Positions 7,783-14,508 of a stretch of DNA of 64,000 bases are shown here, one piece after another. The translations under genes were made by a program, and so were the position numbers. Position 1 is the first letter of the stretch. Every line of letters starts with the position of its first letter. The notes beneath the pieces were generated by a model that made no database searches, was not told the origin of the DNA, and saw nothing but the letters and a program-made list of their open reading frames with translations. The DNA comes from Pedobacter sp. (lineage in GTDB: Bacteria > Bacteroidota > Bacteroidia > Sphingobacteriales > Sphingobacteriaceae): NCBI GenBank assembly GCA_031119475.1, contig JAVHXV010000001.1, positions 1,182,849-1,246,848 of the forward strand. The letters are read 5' to 3'.

Positions 7783-8457
7783 ATGGCTGCCGCACTCCCG
7801 CCAGACTGGCTTGAAGTACTGGGCGTTGAATTTGAAAAACCGTACATGAAAGCATTAAAAGCTTTCTTGCTGGAAGAAAAACAGAAAGGATTTACGGTCT
7901 ATCCCAAAAACAGCGATATCTTCAATGCTTTCCAACATACCTCTTTCCAAGGTGTAAAGGTGGTTATTTTGGGGCAAGACCCCTATCATGGCCAGGGACA
8001 GGCACATGGACTGTCTTTTTCTGTGCAAAAAGGCATTGCCGTTCCACCTTCGCTAAAAAACATGTATAAAGAATTGTCCGATGAGTTTAAGGATTTTGAA
8101 ATTCCAAACCATGGCAACCTAACCTCATGGGCCGATCAAGGCGTGCTCCTGCTCAATGCTACACTGACCGTCAGGGCACATGAAGCAGGTTCGCACCAAA
8201 ATAAGGGCTGGGAACAATTTACCGACCATGTGATTGCTACGCTGTCACAACGACGTGAAGGTCTGGTTTTTTTACTTTGGGGAAGATATGCACAGCAAAA
8301 GGAAAGCCTGATCGATACAAAGAAGCATACGGTGCTCAAAGCAGCCCATCCCTCACCGTTCTCGGCTTATAACGGCTTTTTTGGCTCTAATCACTTCAGC
8401 AAGGCCAACCACATCCTGGAAAAAGAAGGGAAGGCACCGATTGATTGGCAAGTGTAG
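7783..8457 (+). CDS. ung: Uracil-DNA glycosylase, family 1
   Basis: Removes uracil from DNA to start base-excision repair. The family-1 motifs are clear: catalytic GQDPYHG (residues about 65-71; the Asp activates water) and the leucine-loop motif HPSPFSAYNGFFGSNHFS (about 187-204). The length of 224 is normal. The start ATG is 2 bp after the stop of the thioredoxin-like gene. It converges on an Lrp regulator, with only 9 bp between the two stops. Confidence 0.97.
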   Translation: MAAALPPDWLEVLGVEFEKPYMKALKAFLLEEKQKGFTVYPKNSDIFNAFQHTSFQGVKVVILGQDPYHGQGQAHGLSFSVQKGIAVPPSLKNMYKELSDEFKDFEIPNHGNLTSWADQGVLLLNATLTVRAHEAGSHQNKGWEQFTDHVIATLSQRREGLVFLLWGRYAQQKESLIDTKKHTVLKAAHPSPFSAYNGFFGSNHFSKANHILEKEGKAPIDWQV

Positions 8458-8466
8458 AATGGAAAG

Positions 8467-8937
8467 TTAATACTCCAATGGCACAATCGGCTCCTTCTTG
8501 GTCGTCGACATGATCATCATGGTCTGGAAAGTCTTTACGACAGAAATCTTACTGATCTTATCCATGATGAGGCGCTCGTATGATTTGATGTCGCTCACAT
8601 ATACTTTCAACAAAAAATCGGCCTGACCGGTAACGTGGTGACATTCGGTAATTTCGTTGATCTGGTTTACTTCATCAAGAAAAATCTGGATGGTGTTGTT
8701 CTTATGAAAATCCAACTGTACCTGTATAAATGTCTTGATGCCCAGGCCCAACTTTTCTTCATCGACCAAGGCATGGTAACTTTTGATGTAACCAGACATT
8801 TCCAGTTTGCGCACCCGCTCTAATGTTGGTGCCGGCGAAAGCCCGATCTCCTGAGATAAAAGTAAATTGGTAATCCTGCCATTTTCCTGTAAAAGCTTAA
8901 GGATCTTAAAATCAGTTTTATCTAATTCCGTTGCCAT
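8467..8937 (-). CDS. Lrp/AsnC-family transcriptional regulator
   Basis: 156 residues: an N-terminal winged HTH (residues about 5-60, containing LDKTDFKILKLLQENGRITNLLLSQEIGLSPAPTLERVRKLE) and a C-terminal RAM effector-binding domain (about 70-145) with the GxxD-like signature VTGQADFLLKV. Proteins of this kind form octamers that respond to amino acids. ATG 8937 is chosen because the upstream in-frame Met (8958) falls inside a consensus promoter -7 box. Target genes and ligand cannot be inferred; it is monocistronic. Confidence 0.9.
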   Translation of the reverse strand: MATELDKTDFKILKLLQENGRITNLLLSQEIGLSPAPTLERVRKLEMSGYIKSYHALVDEEKLGLGIKTFIQVQLDFHKNNTIQIFLDEVNQINEITECHHVTGQADFLLKVYVSDIKSYERLIMDKISKISVVKTFQTMMIMSTTKKEPIVPLEY

Positions 8938-8955
8938 ATAGTCATGATTAATAAC

Positions 8956-8987
8956 CAAAGGTAGTACTCATTAACCTATTCGCCAAA
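8956..8987 (-). promoter_or_regulatory. Promoter of the Lrp-type gene
   Basis: On the minus strand TTTG (8987-8984) and TACCTTTG (8963-8956) are 20 nt apart, an exact fit to the Bacteroidota consensus. It decides the start: transcription should begin near 8949, downstream of the longer ORF's Met and upstream of ATG 8937. Confidence 0.75.
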
Positions 8988-9012
8988 TATTATTCTACCA
9001 AACAGAAATTAA

Positions 9013-9054
9013 TTTGCTTTTTATTTTACAAAATAATTTTTAGATTTGTCTAAA
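9013..9054 (+). promoter_or_regulatory. mntR promoter with an overlapping palindromic operator
   Basis: TTTG at 9013-9016 and TAGATTTG at 9041-9048 (24-nt spacer) form a near-consensus promoter. A perfect palindrome, TTTAGATTTGTCTAAA (9039-9054), covers the -7 element. A related half-site block, TTAGATATACTTAA, follows at 9062-9075. A dimeric DtxR/MntR-type repressor bound here would block polymerase, which suggests metal-dependent autoregulation of the mntR-mntH operon. Confidence 0.65.
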
Positions 9055-9075
9055 TTTAAAATTAGATATACTTAA

Positions 9076-9726
9076 ATGCAGTCATTTACAGAAGAAAACT
9101 ACCTTAAGATCATCTATCATCTTTCAGAACTCAGCAATCCCGTGCAGACGAATGCAATTGCAGAGAGGATACAGACGAAAGCGGCATCGGTAACTGATAT
9201 GCTCAAGAAGCTTTCTGAAAAGGGATTGGTAGATTATGTGAAATATCAGGGCGTAACCTTAACTGCAAAAGGAAAACTAACAGCCATAAATATTGTTAGG
9301 AAACATCGCCTTTGGGAAGTATTCTTAACACAAAAATTGAATTTCAAGTGGGATGAGGTCCATGATGTGGCAGAAGAGCTGGAACACATCACTTCAGACC
9401 TACTGGTGGAGCGCCTGGATGAATTTCTGGAGTTTCCAAAAGTCGACCCCCATGGCGACCCCATTCCAGACCGGGACGGGAATTTTGCAAGCCTATCGTT
9501 TGTGAAACTAAGTAAACTAAAAATAAATGAGGGAGGTGCGATCACAGGTGTAAGCGAACACTCCTCTCCTTTCTTAAAGCATTTGGAGAAATTGGGCCTG
9601 ACGCTTGGCAAAAAAATTGTTGTTACGGAAATCATCGATTTTGATGGCTCTGTAGAGCTTAAGGTCGATCAGCATAAAATTAACATCAGCAGGGAAGTTG
9701 CTAAACATATCTTAATCAGCAAGTAA
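9076..9726 (+). CDS. mntR: DtxR/MntR-family metal-dependent transcriptional regulator
   Basis: 216 residues with three parts: an N-terminal winged HTH (about 1-65; AIAERIQTKAASVTDMLKKLSEKGLVDY), a metal-binding and dimerisation domain (about 66-140; conserved RKHRLWEVFL and EELEHI), and a C-terminal FeoA/SH3-like domain (about 150-216). It ends 2 bp before mntH, so it should control Mn(II)/Fe(II) uptake, repressing when the metal is plentiful. The palindrome over its own promoter supports autoregulation. Whether the metal is Mn or Fe cannot be read directly; the Nramp neighbour favours Mn. Confidence 0.9.
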   Translation: MQSFTEENYLKIIYHLSELSNPVQTNAIAERIQTKAASVTDMLKKLSEKGLVDYVKYQGVTLTAKGKLTAINIVRKHRLWEVFLTQKLNFKWDEVHDVAEELEHITSDLLVERLDEFLEFPKVDPHGDPIPDRDGNFASLSFVKLSKLKINEGGAITGVSEHSSPFLKHLEKLGLTLGKKIVVTEIIDFDGSVELKVDQHKINISREVAKHILISK

Positions 9727-9728
9727 AA

Positions 9729-11588
9729 ATGGATCAGAAACAATCGTTGAGCGAAGTACATAAAAGTGTAGCCACAGACAAGCGCACGGGCTGGAAACGG
9801 ATTTTGGCATTTATTGGTCCGGCCTATCTCGTTAGTGTCGGTTATATGGATCCTGGCAACTGGGCAACTGATATTGCCGGAGGCAGTAAATTTGGCTATC
9901 AGTTAATCTGGATCCTTTTGATGTCCAATCTGATTGCCCTTTTACTTCAATCGCTCAGTGCACGGCTGGGCATTGTTCGCGGGTTAGATTTGGCGCAGGC
10001 TTCGAGAAATACCTATCCGAAATGGGTCAATTTCCCTTTGTTTATTTTAGCGCAGACGGCCATCATCGCCTGTGACCTGGCCGAAATCATTGGTATGGCG
10101 ATCGGACTGAACCTATTGTTTGGATTGCCGCTCAATATTGGGGTCTGTATTACCATATTTGATACCGTAGTGCTCCTATTCCTGCTCAACAAGGGTATGC
10201 GCAAAATGGAAGCATTCATCGTGTCGATGGTCTTTATTGTGGGCATTTCTTTCCTCATCGAAATGTTTATTGTTCAGCCTGCCTTGCACGAGGTGGTAAG
10301 GGGCTTTGAGCCTTCCCTACTATCTGGTGATGCCCTGTACATTGCCATAGGTATCATTGGCGCAACGGTAATGCCCCACAACCTCTACCTCCATTCGTCG
10401 CTTGTGCAGACCAGAAAATTTGAACGCACCAGCAAGGGAATTCTTGAAGCCATCAAATTTAATTTCATCGATACTGCAGTTGCATTGAACCTCGCTTTTT
10501 TGGTGAATGCTGCTATCTTGATCTTAGCTGCAGCCGCTTTTTTCAAAAATGGCTATCATGAAGTCAAAGAAATCCAGGATGCATATCAACTGTTGACCAA
10601 CATCTTTGGCAGTACCGCACCAGCCTTATTTGCCATTGCGCTGATTGCCGCCGGACAAAGTTCTACTGTTACGGGAACATTGGCAGGGCAGATTATTATG
10701 GAAGGGCACCTTAACCTCAGGATCCAACCTTGGCTAAGGCGTCTAATTACCAGGTTATTGGCCATCATCCCTGCCTTTTGTACCATCCAGTTTTTTGGAA
10801 ATGATGCACTTGGCGGACTGCTGATCCTAAGTCAGGTTGTACTTAGCCTACAACTCGGCTTCGCCATCATTCCCCTCATCCACCTTACTTCTGACAAAAA
10901 GGAAATGAAGGAATTTGCCATTAAACCCTGGGTTAAGATCTTGGCCTGGACAAGTGCCGTGGTGATTGTGGGACTGAACATTAAACTAGTGATCGAGGAG
11001 ATTATTGGATGGATGGAAACGGCCAACGGATGGTACATTTACGTGGTAGTCATTCCAATGGCCATTTTTATCGGTCTCCTGCTGGCCTACATCTTTGTTT
11101 ATCCGTTAATTAATAAAAAACAAAGGATAGGTAATGTTCCTCATGGCAATGCGCTGGAAATAGAGCCCATTGAACGGGTAAACTATAAACGCATTGGCAT
11201 TACCGTAGATTTTTCCAAACATGACCGCAATACCATCAGGCATGCCCTTACACAAGGTGGAAAAGACGCCCATTATGTACTGATACATGTGGTGGAAACT
11301 GCAGCAGCCAGCTACCATGGGCACAAGGCTATGGACCATGAAACACAGACCGATGAAGAGAATCTGGAAAAATACCAGGCCAACCTTAGCGAGCTCGGTT
11401 ATCGATCAACTCCTCAGATTGGTTTTGGAAGGACCGCAAAGGCAATAGCCGCTATCAGCAAAAGTAACGACCTTGAACTGTTGGTAATGGGCGCCCATGG
11501 GCATAAAGGCATCAAAGACCTGATTTTTGGCACCACAGTTGACTCGGTCAGGCATAAAGTAAACATTCCAGTTTTAATTGTAAGATAA
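9729..11588 (+). CDS. mntH: Nramp Mn2+/H+ symporter fused to a C-terminal universal stress (Usp) domain
   Basis: 619 residues. Residues about 25-460 form the Nramp transporter: the metal-binding DPGNWATDIAGG in TM1, the TM6 motif GATVMPHNLYLHS (about 210-222), and about 11 hydrophobic segments. After a short basic linker, residues about 480-619 form a UspA domain with the ATP-binding pattern GAHGHKGIKDLIFGTT. Canonical MntH is about 410-440 residues and lacks this domain. The Usp part faces the cytoplasm and may gate transport by ATP or stress state (inference). The stop overlaps the next start as TAATG, so the downstream outer-membrane gene is translationally coupled. Confidence 0.95.
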   Translation: MDQKQSLSEVHKSVATDKRTGWKRILAFIGPAYLVSVGYMDPGNWATDIAGGSKFGYQLIWILLMSNLIALLLQSLSARLGIVRGLDLAQASRNTYPKWVNFPLFILAQTAIIACDLAEIIGMAIGLNLLFGLPLNIGVCITIFDTVVLLFLLNKGMRKMEAFIVSMVFIVGISFLIEMFIVQPALHEVVRGFEPSLLSGDALYIAIGIIGATVMPHNLYLHSSLVQTRKFERTSKGILEAIKFNFIDTAVALNLAFLVNAAILILAAAAFFKNGYHEVKEIQDAYQLLTNIFGSTAPALFAIALIAAGQSSTVTGTLAGQIIMEGHLNLRIQPWLRRLITRLLAIIPAFCTIQFFGNDALGGLLILSQVVLSLQLGFAIIPLIHLTSDKKEMKEFAIKPWVKILAWTSAVVIVGLNIKLVIEEIIGWMETANGWYIYVVVIPMAIFIGLLLAYIFVYPLINKKQRIGNVPHGNALEIEPIERVNYKRIGITVDFSKHDRNTIRHALTQGGKDAHYVLIHVVETAAASYHGHKAMDHETQTDEENLEKYQANLSELGYRSTPQIGFGRTAKAIAAISKSNDLELLVMGAHGHKGIKDLIFGTTVDSVRHKVNIPVLIVR

Positions 11589-12409
11589 TGAAAAGGTTTT
11601 TGATCGTATTGGCGATGATTCTTGTTGTGTACAGCCAACTATGGGCACAATCGCCCAAGTATACGCTTTTTCATCCTTTGCCGAAAGCAAACATGCGCGA
11701 AATGAGCACCGATCGTCCGGATATTACCGAAAGTCCATATAGTGTAGATGCAGGCCATTTTCAGTTGGAAACCGATTTATTTAAAACGAGCAGAAATAAA
11801 CAGGATGGCATGACTTCGGTAGAAAACAACATTAACCTGGCCAACCTGAAACTGGGCCTGACCAAAAACATAGACCTACAACTGGTGGTGGCGAGCTATG
11901 TTCAAACTTACGAAAAGGATGTTGCAGGAAGTCATACAGATACCGATAACGGTTTTGGCGACCTTACCCTTAGGCTTAAATATAACCTTTGGGGAAATGA
12001 TGGTGGAAAAACGGCTTTTGCTGTGATGCCCTATGTCAATTTTCCTACAAGCAGAGGGAACAGTTATACTGAACCGGGCGTAGTATTCCCGTTTGGCATG
12101 GATCTGGGCAATGATTTTAGCTTTGGCACACAGGTTCAATTCGATCTCCTGAAATCGGTCTTTTCGTCGGGCTATCACGGTAGTATCCTTCAATCTGCTA
12201 CAATTGGCAAAGAATTGACAAAATCGTTGGAAACCTTTGTAGAGAGCTATTATGTGTATGATTTCGAAGGCCAGAAAGCACAGGTTTCCCTTAATGGCGG
12301 ACTGGCCTATGCTGTTACTCCTAATATAAAATTTGACGCCGGTTTTAATCTGGGGCTGACCAAAAACACAGATAAAGTTTACTTTATCGGCTTTTCTTTC
12401 AGATATTAG
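11588..12409 (+). CDS. Putative outer-membrane beta-barrel (Phenol_MetA_deg-like)
   Basis: 273 residues with a signal peptide (cleavage near LWAQ, residue about 20) and the N-terminal family marker STDRPDITESPYSVDAGHFQLE, followed by many alternating beta strands ending in an aromatic F-x-F residue pattern (GFSFRY), as outer-membrane proteins do. It resembles the Pfam family named for a phenol-degradation protein, a label that says little about function. Its start overlaps the mntH stop (TAATG) and smpB follows after 8 bp. Being in the mntR-mntH operon, it may help Mn cross the outer membrane; that is inference only. Confidence 0.75.
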   Translation: MKRFLIVLAMILVVYSQLWAQSPKYTLFHPLPKANMREMSTDRPDITESPYSVDAGHFQLETDLFKTSRNKQDGMTSVENNINLANLKLGLTKNIDLQLVVASYVQTYEKDVAGSHTDTDNGFGDLTLRLKYNLWGNDGGKTAFAVMPYVNFPTSRGNSYTEPGVVFPFGMDLGNDFSFGTQVQFDLLKSVFSSGYHGSILQSATIGKELTKSLETFVESYYVYDFEGQKAQVSLNGGLAYAVTPNIKFDAGFNLGLTKNTDKVYFIGFSFRY

Positions 12410-12417
12410 CGCCGAAT

Positions 12418-12867
12418 ATGAAAAACGATGTCCAGATTAAAAATAAACGCGCTTATTTCGACTATCATATCCTAGATAGTTATGTAGCCGGAATTGCATT
12501 GCTGGGGACAGAGATCAAGGCCATTAGACAGGGAAAGGCAAATATGACCGATGCCTTTTGCATGTTCGTTGGCAACCAGCTCTACGTCAGGAACCTCCAT
12601 ATTTCAGAATATAGCCATAGTTCATTTCGCCATCACGACATTAAGCGAGACAGGGTGCTGTTGCTGCAGAAAAGAGAACTGAAAAAACTAAGGGTCAAGG
12701 GCGAGGAAAAAGGATTCACGATTGTGCCATTGAGGATTTTCACTAATGAACGGGGTTTTGCCAAAATGGAGATTGCGCTGGCCCAGGGAAAAAAGGAATT
12801 CGACAAACGCGATAGTATCAAAGAGCGGGAAAGTAAACGTGAACTGGATCGGGTGATGAAACAGTAG
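12418..12867 (+). CDS. smpB: SsrA-binding protein SmpB
   Basis: 149-residue partner of tmRNA in rescuing stalled ribosomes. The family features are visible: an N-terminal OB-fold with NKRAYFDYHILDSYVAGIAL, LLGTEIKAIRQGKANMTDAF, the RNA-binding face HHDIKRDRVLLL, and a basic C-terminal tail (KKEFDKRDSIKERESKRELDRVMKQ) that mimics mRNA. The length is normal. It is the last gene of the mntR operon by spacing (8 bp) and is followed immediately by a heptamer array. Confidence 0.97.
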   Translation: MKNDVQIKNKRAYFDYHILDSYVAGIALLGTEIKAIRQGKANMTDAFCMFVGNQLYVRNLHISEYSHSSFRHHDIKRDRVLLLQKRELKKLRVKGEEKGFTIVPLRIFTNERGFAKMEIALAQGKKEFDKRDSIKERESKRELDRVMKQ

Positions 12868-12870
12868 ATT

Positions 12871-12926
12871 AGTTTATAGTTGGTAGTTGCCAGTTTGCAG
12901 TTGCCAGTTTACAGTTGCCAGTTTAT
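12871..12926 (+). repeat. Heptamer array after smpB (AGTTKNY variant)
   Basis: Three bases after the stop begin eight units in register: AGTTTAT, AGTTGGT, AGTTGCC, AGTTTGC, AGTTGCC, AGTTTAC, AGTTGCC and AGTTTAT. Units differ from their neighbours at two or three fixed positions, but the AGTT core never changes. Confidence 0.85.
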
Positions 12927-12948
12927 CTCAAAGTGACAGTATTAAGTC

Positions 12949-12997
12949 GATAGTTGTGAACTAATAACTAAAAACTGTTAACTAGTAACTGATAACC
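12949..12997 (-). repeat. Heptamer array after pcm
   Basis: On the minus strand, one base after the pcm stop, come GGTTATC, AGTTACT, AGTTAAC, AGTTTTT, AGTTATT, AGTTCAC and AACTATC. It faces the smpB array in the convergent gap, each array in the sense of its own gene. Confidence 0.8.
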
Positions 12998-12998
12998 A

Positions 12999-13655
12999 TC
13001 ACCAGGCTTGATCGCCGACCAATGGAACAAACCTAAAAGTATCCAATTCAATTTTTTCAAAGTCATTTTCGCCAGCCCGGATTACGGTAATCATTTTTTG
13101 CGATTTTTCATTTCCTACCGGGATGACAAGGATGCCCCCAATTTTTAGCTGTCTCAATAAGATTTCTGGTACAAAAGGCGCACCGGCAGTAACAATGATC
13201 TTGTGGTAGGGGGCGTGGGCTTCTATGCCTTTTGATCCATCGCCCAAAAAGAAGTTAGCCTTATAGCCCATTCCAGGCAGCACCTTAATGGTATGGCTAT
13301 AAATGTTTGGTTGTCTTTCAATCGTAAATACTTTCGCACCCAATTCCATCAGGATGCAGGTCTGATATCCTGAACCTGTACCAATTTCGAGCACTTTATC
13401 TCCCTTTTGGATGTGCAGCAATTCGGTCTGATAGGCAACAGTATAGGGTTGGGAGATGGTCTGCCCATCACCTATCGGGAAGGCAATGTCTTTATAGGCC
13501 TGATTCCAAAAAGTCTCATCAAAAAAGAAATGCCGTGGAACTTTGCCGATGGCATTCAATACGGCCTCATCGGTTATTCCCCTATCCCTAAGCAGGGCAA
13601 CCAGCTTTTTTCTTGCTCCCCTTTCCCTATAATTGTCAATAAACTTGTAGGCCAT
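12999..13655 (-). CDS. pcm: Protein-L-isoaspartate O-methyltransferase
   Basis: Repairs isoaspartyl damage in proteins using SAM. 218 residues from ATG 13655. The substrate-handling loop GDGQTISQPYTVAYQTELL (about 61-79) and SAM motif I VLEIGTGSGYQTC (about 87-99) match the PCMT family, followed by motif post-I (FTIERQP) and IIVTAGAPFVPE. The start is chosen below the -7 box at 13669-13662; the upstream Met (13664) lies inside that box. The expected transcription start falls almost on the ATG, so the mRNA may be leaderless. Confidence 0.93.
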   Translation of the reverse strand: MAYKFIDNYRERGARKKLVALLRDRGITDEAVLNAIGKVPRHFFFDETFWNQAYKDIAFPIGDGQTISQPYTVAYQTELLHIQKGDKVLEIGTGSGYQTCILMELGAKVFTIERQPNIYSHTIKVLPGMGYKANFFLGDGSKGIEAHAPYHKIIVTAGAPFVPEILLRQLKIGGILVIPVGNEKSQKMITVIRAGENDFEKIELDTFRFVPLVGDQAW

Positions 13656-13661
13656 GATGCC

Positions 13662-13696
13662 CAAAAATAGGCTTTACTTTTCAATCTGCCTGCAAA
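13662..13696 (-). promoter_or_regulatory. pcm promoter
   Basis: Minus-strand TTTG (13696-13693) and TATTTTTG (13669-13662) with a 23-nt spacer. The distance from the -7 box to ATG 13655 is only 6 nt, which suggests a leaderless or nearly leaderless transcript. Confidence 0.6.
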
Positions 13697-13800
13697 GAAT
13701 TGATCGCGAAGATACTTTTTAGAGTAATGGGCACATAATCAGACAAAAAAATCCATTCGTACAGGTTTCGTCCTATAGTAGATAAATGGCAAATAATTTC

Positions 13801-13808
13801 TATTTTTG
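13801..13808 (+). promoter_or_regulatory. Candidate -7 element for the beta-barrel gene
   Basis: TATTTTTG lies 19 bp before ATG 13828. No TTTG is seen at the right distance upstream. It favours ATG 13828 over the in-frame Met at 13786. Confidence 0.5.
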
Positions 13809-13827
13809 TCAATTATCCAATGTCCAT

Positions 13828-14508
13828 ATGAAGAAATTCGTACTTTTTGTTTGTTGTATTTCCTTTTATACCACTGCATTTTCGCAGACAGATGCCAATT
13901 ATAATTATTCCATTGGTGTTGTTGGCTTTAGTTCTATGCAGCTGCCTAAAATCTTAAACCAAACCAACTCCCAAGAATATAAGGATTCTTATTTCACTGG
14001 TGTCTTGGTTAAATTCAACGACAACCAGATCAGCTATCGTGTCAGAGCAGACTACTATCGTAAAAACATCACTTTTGCCAACCAATGCAATACCTGTGAA
14101 ATTGCGGCCGGACTGGTAACAGACTATTCGTTTACAGTAGGCTTTGAGAAAAATTTCAATTATGCAAAGATACAACCATATTTCGGTGTAGACCTAGGTT
14201 TTAAAGCCAATCGTTTTACGGGAGAAATCAAATCAAATAACCCGAAAAGCAGTAATTTGCCTTATAACGTAGATGCCGATAAAAATGGTTTTTTGATTGC
14301 ACCACTATTGGGGATTAAAGTCAATCCGATTAAACAACTTTCGCTCTTTGTAGAAACGAATGCCAAGTTCTATTATGCTTATGAGCGTCAGGAAACCATC
14401 CAACAAGATGCCCTGAACACGCGTTCATTTGCGAAATACAATAAATGGGAATTCCTTGTCAATCCTGTTTCCGTTGGAATCCAGGTGCACCTGATCAGCA
14501 AAAATTAG
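13828..14508 (+). CDS. Exported outer-membrane beta-barrel-like protein
   Basis: 226 residues from ATG 13828, with a clear signal peptide (MKKFVLFVCCISFYTTAFSQ). The mature part has repeated amphipathic strands with aromatic edges and ends with a strand pattern (EFLVNPVSVGIQVHL) as in small porin-like barrels. One NQCNTCE pair of cysteines (residues about 84-90) could form a disulfide. It is convergent with priA, and the two stop codons overlap (14505-14508). It has no recognisable substrate motif, so the function is unknown. Confidence 0.75.
   Translation: MKKFVLFVCCISFYTTAFSQTDANYNYSIGVVGFSSMQLPKILNQTNSQEYKDSYFTGVLVKFNDNQISYRVRADYYRKNITFANQCNTCEIAAGLVTDYSFTVGFEKNFNYAKIQPYFGVDLGFKANRFTGEIKSNNPKSSNLPYNVDADKNGFLIAPLLGIKVNPIKQLSLFVETNAKFYYAYERQETIQQDALNTRSFAKYNKWEFLVNPVSVGIQVHLISKN

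Noticed and set aside
8938..8958. Longer start for the Lrp regulator
   Set aside because: The upstream Met falls inside a consensus -7 promoter box (8963-8956), so it would not be transcribed.
9246..9635. 129-codon minus-strand ORF inside mntR
   Set aside because: Shadow frame of an intact DtxR-family gene; low-complexity Ser-rich translation.
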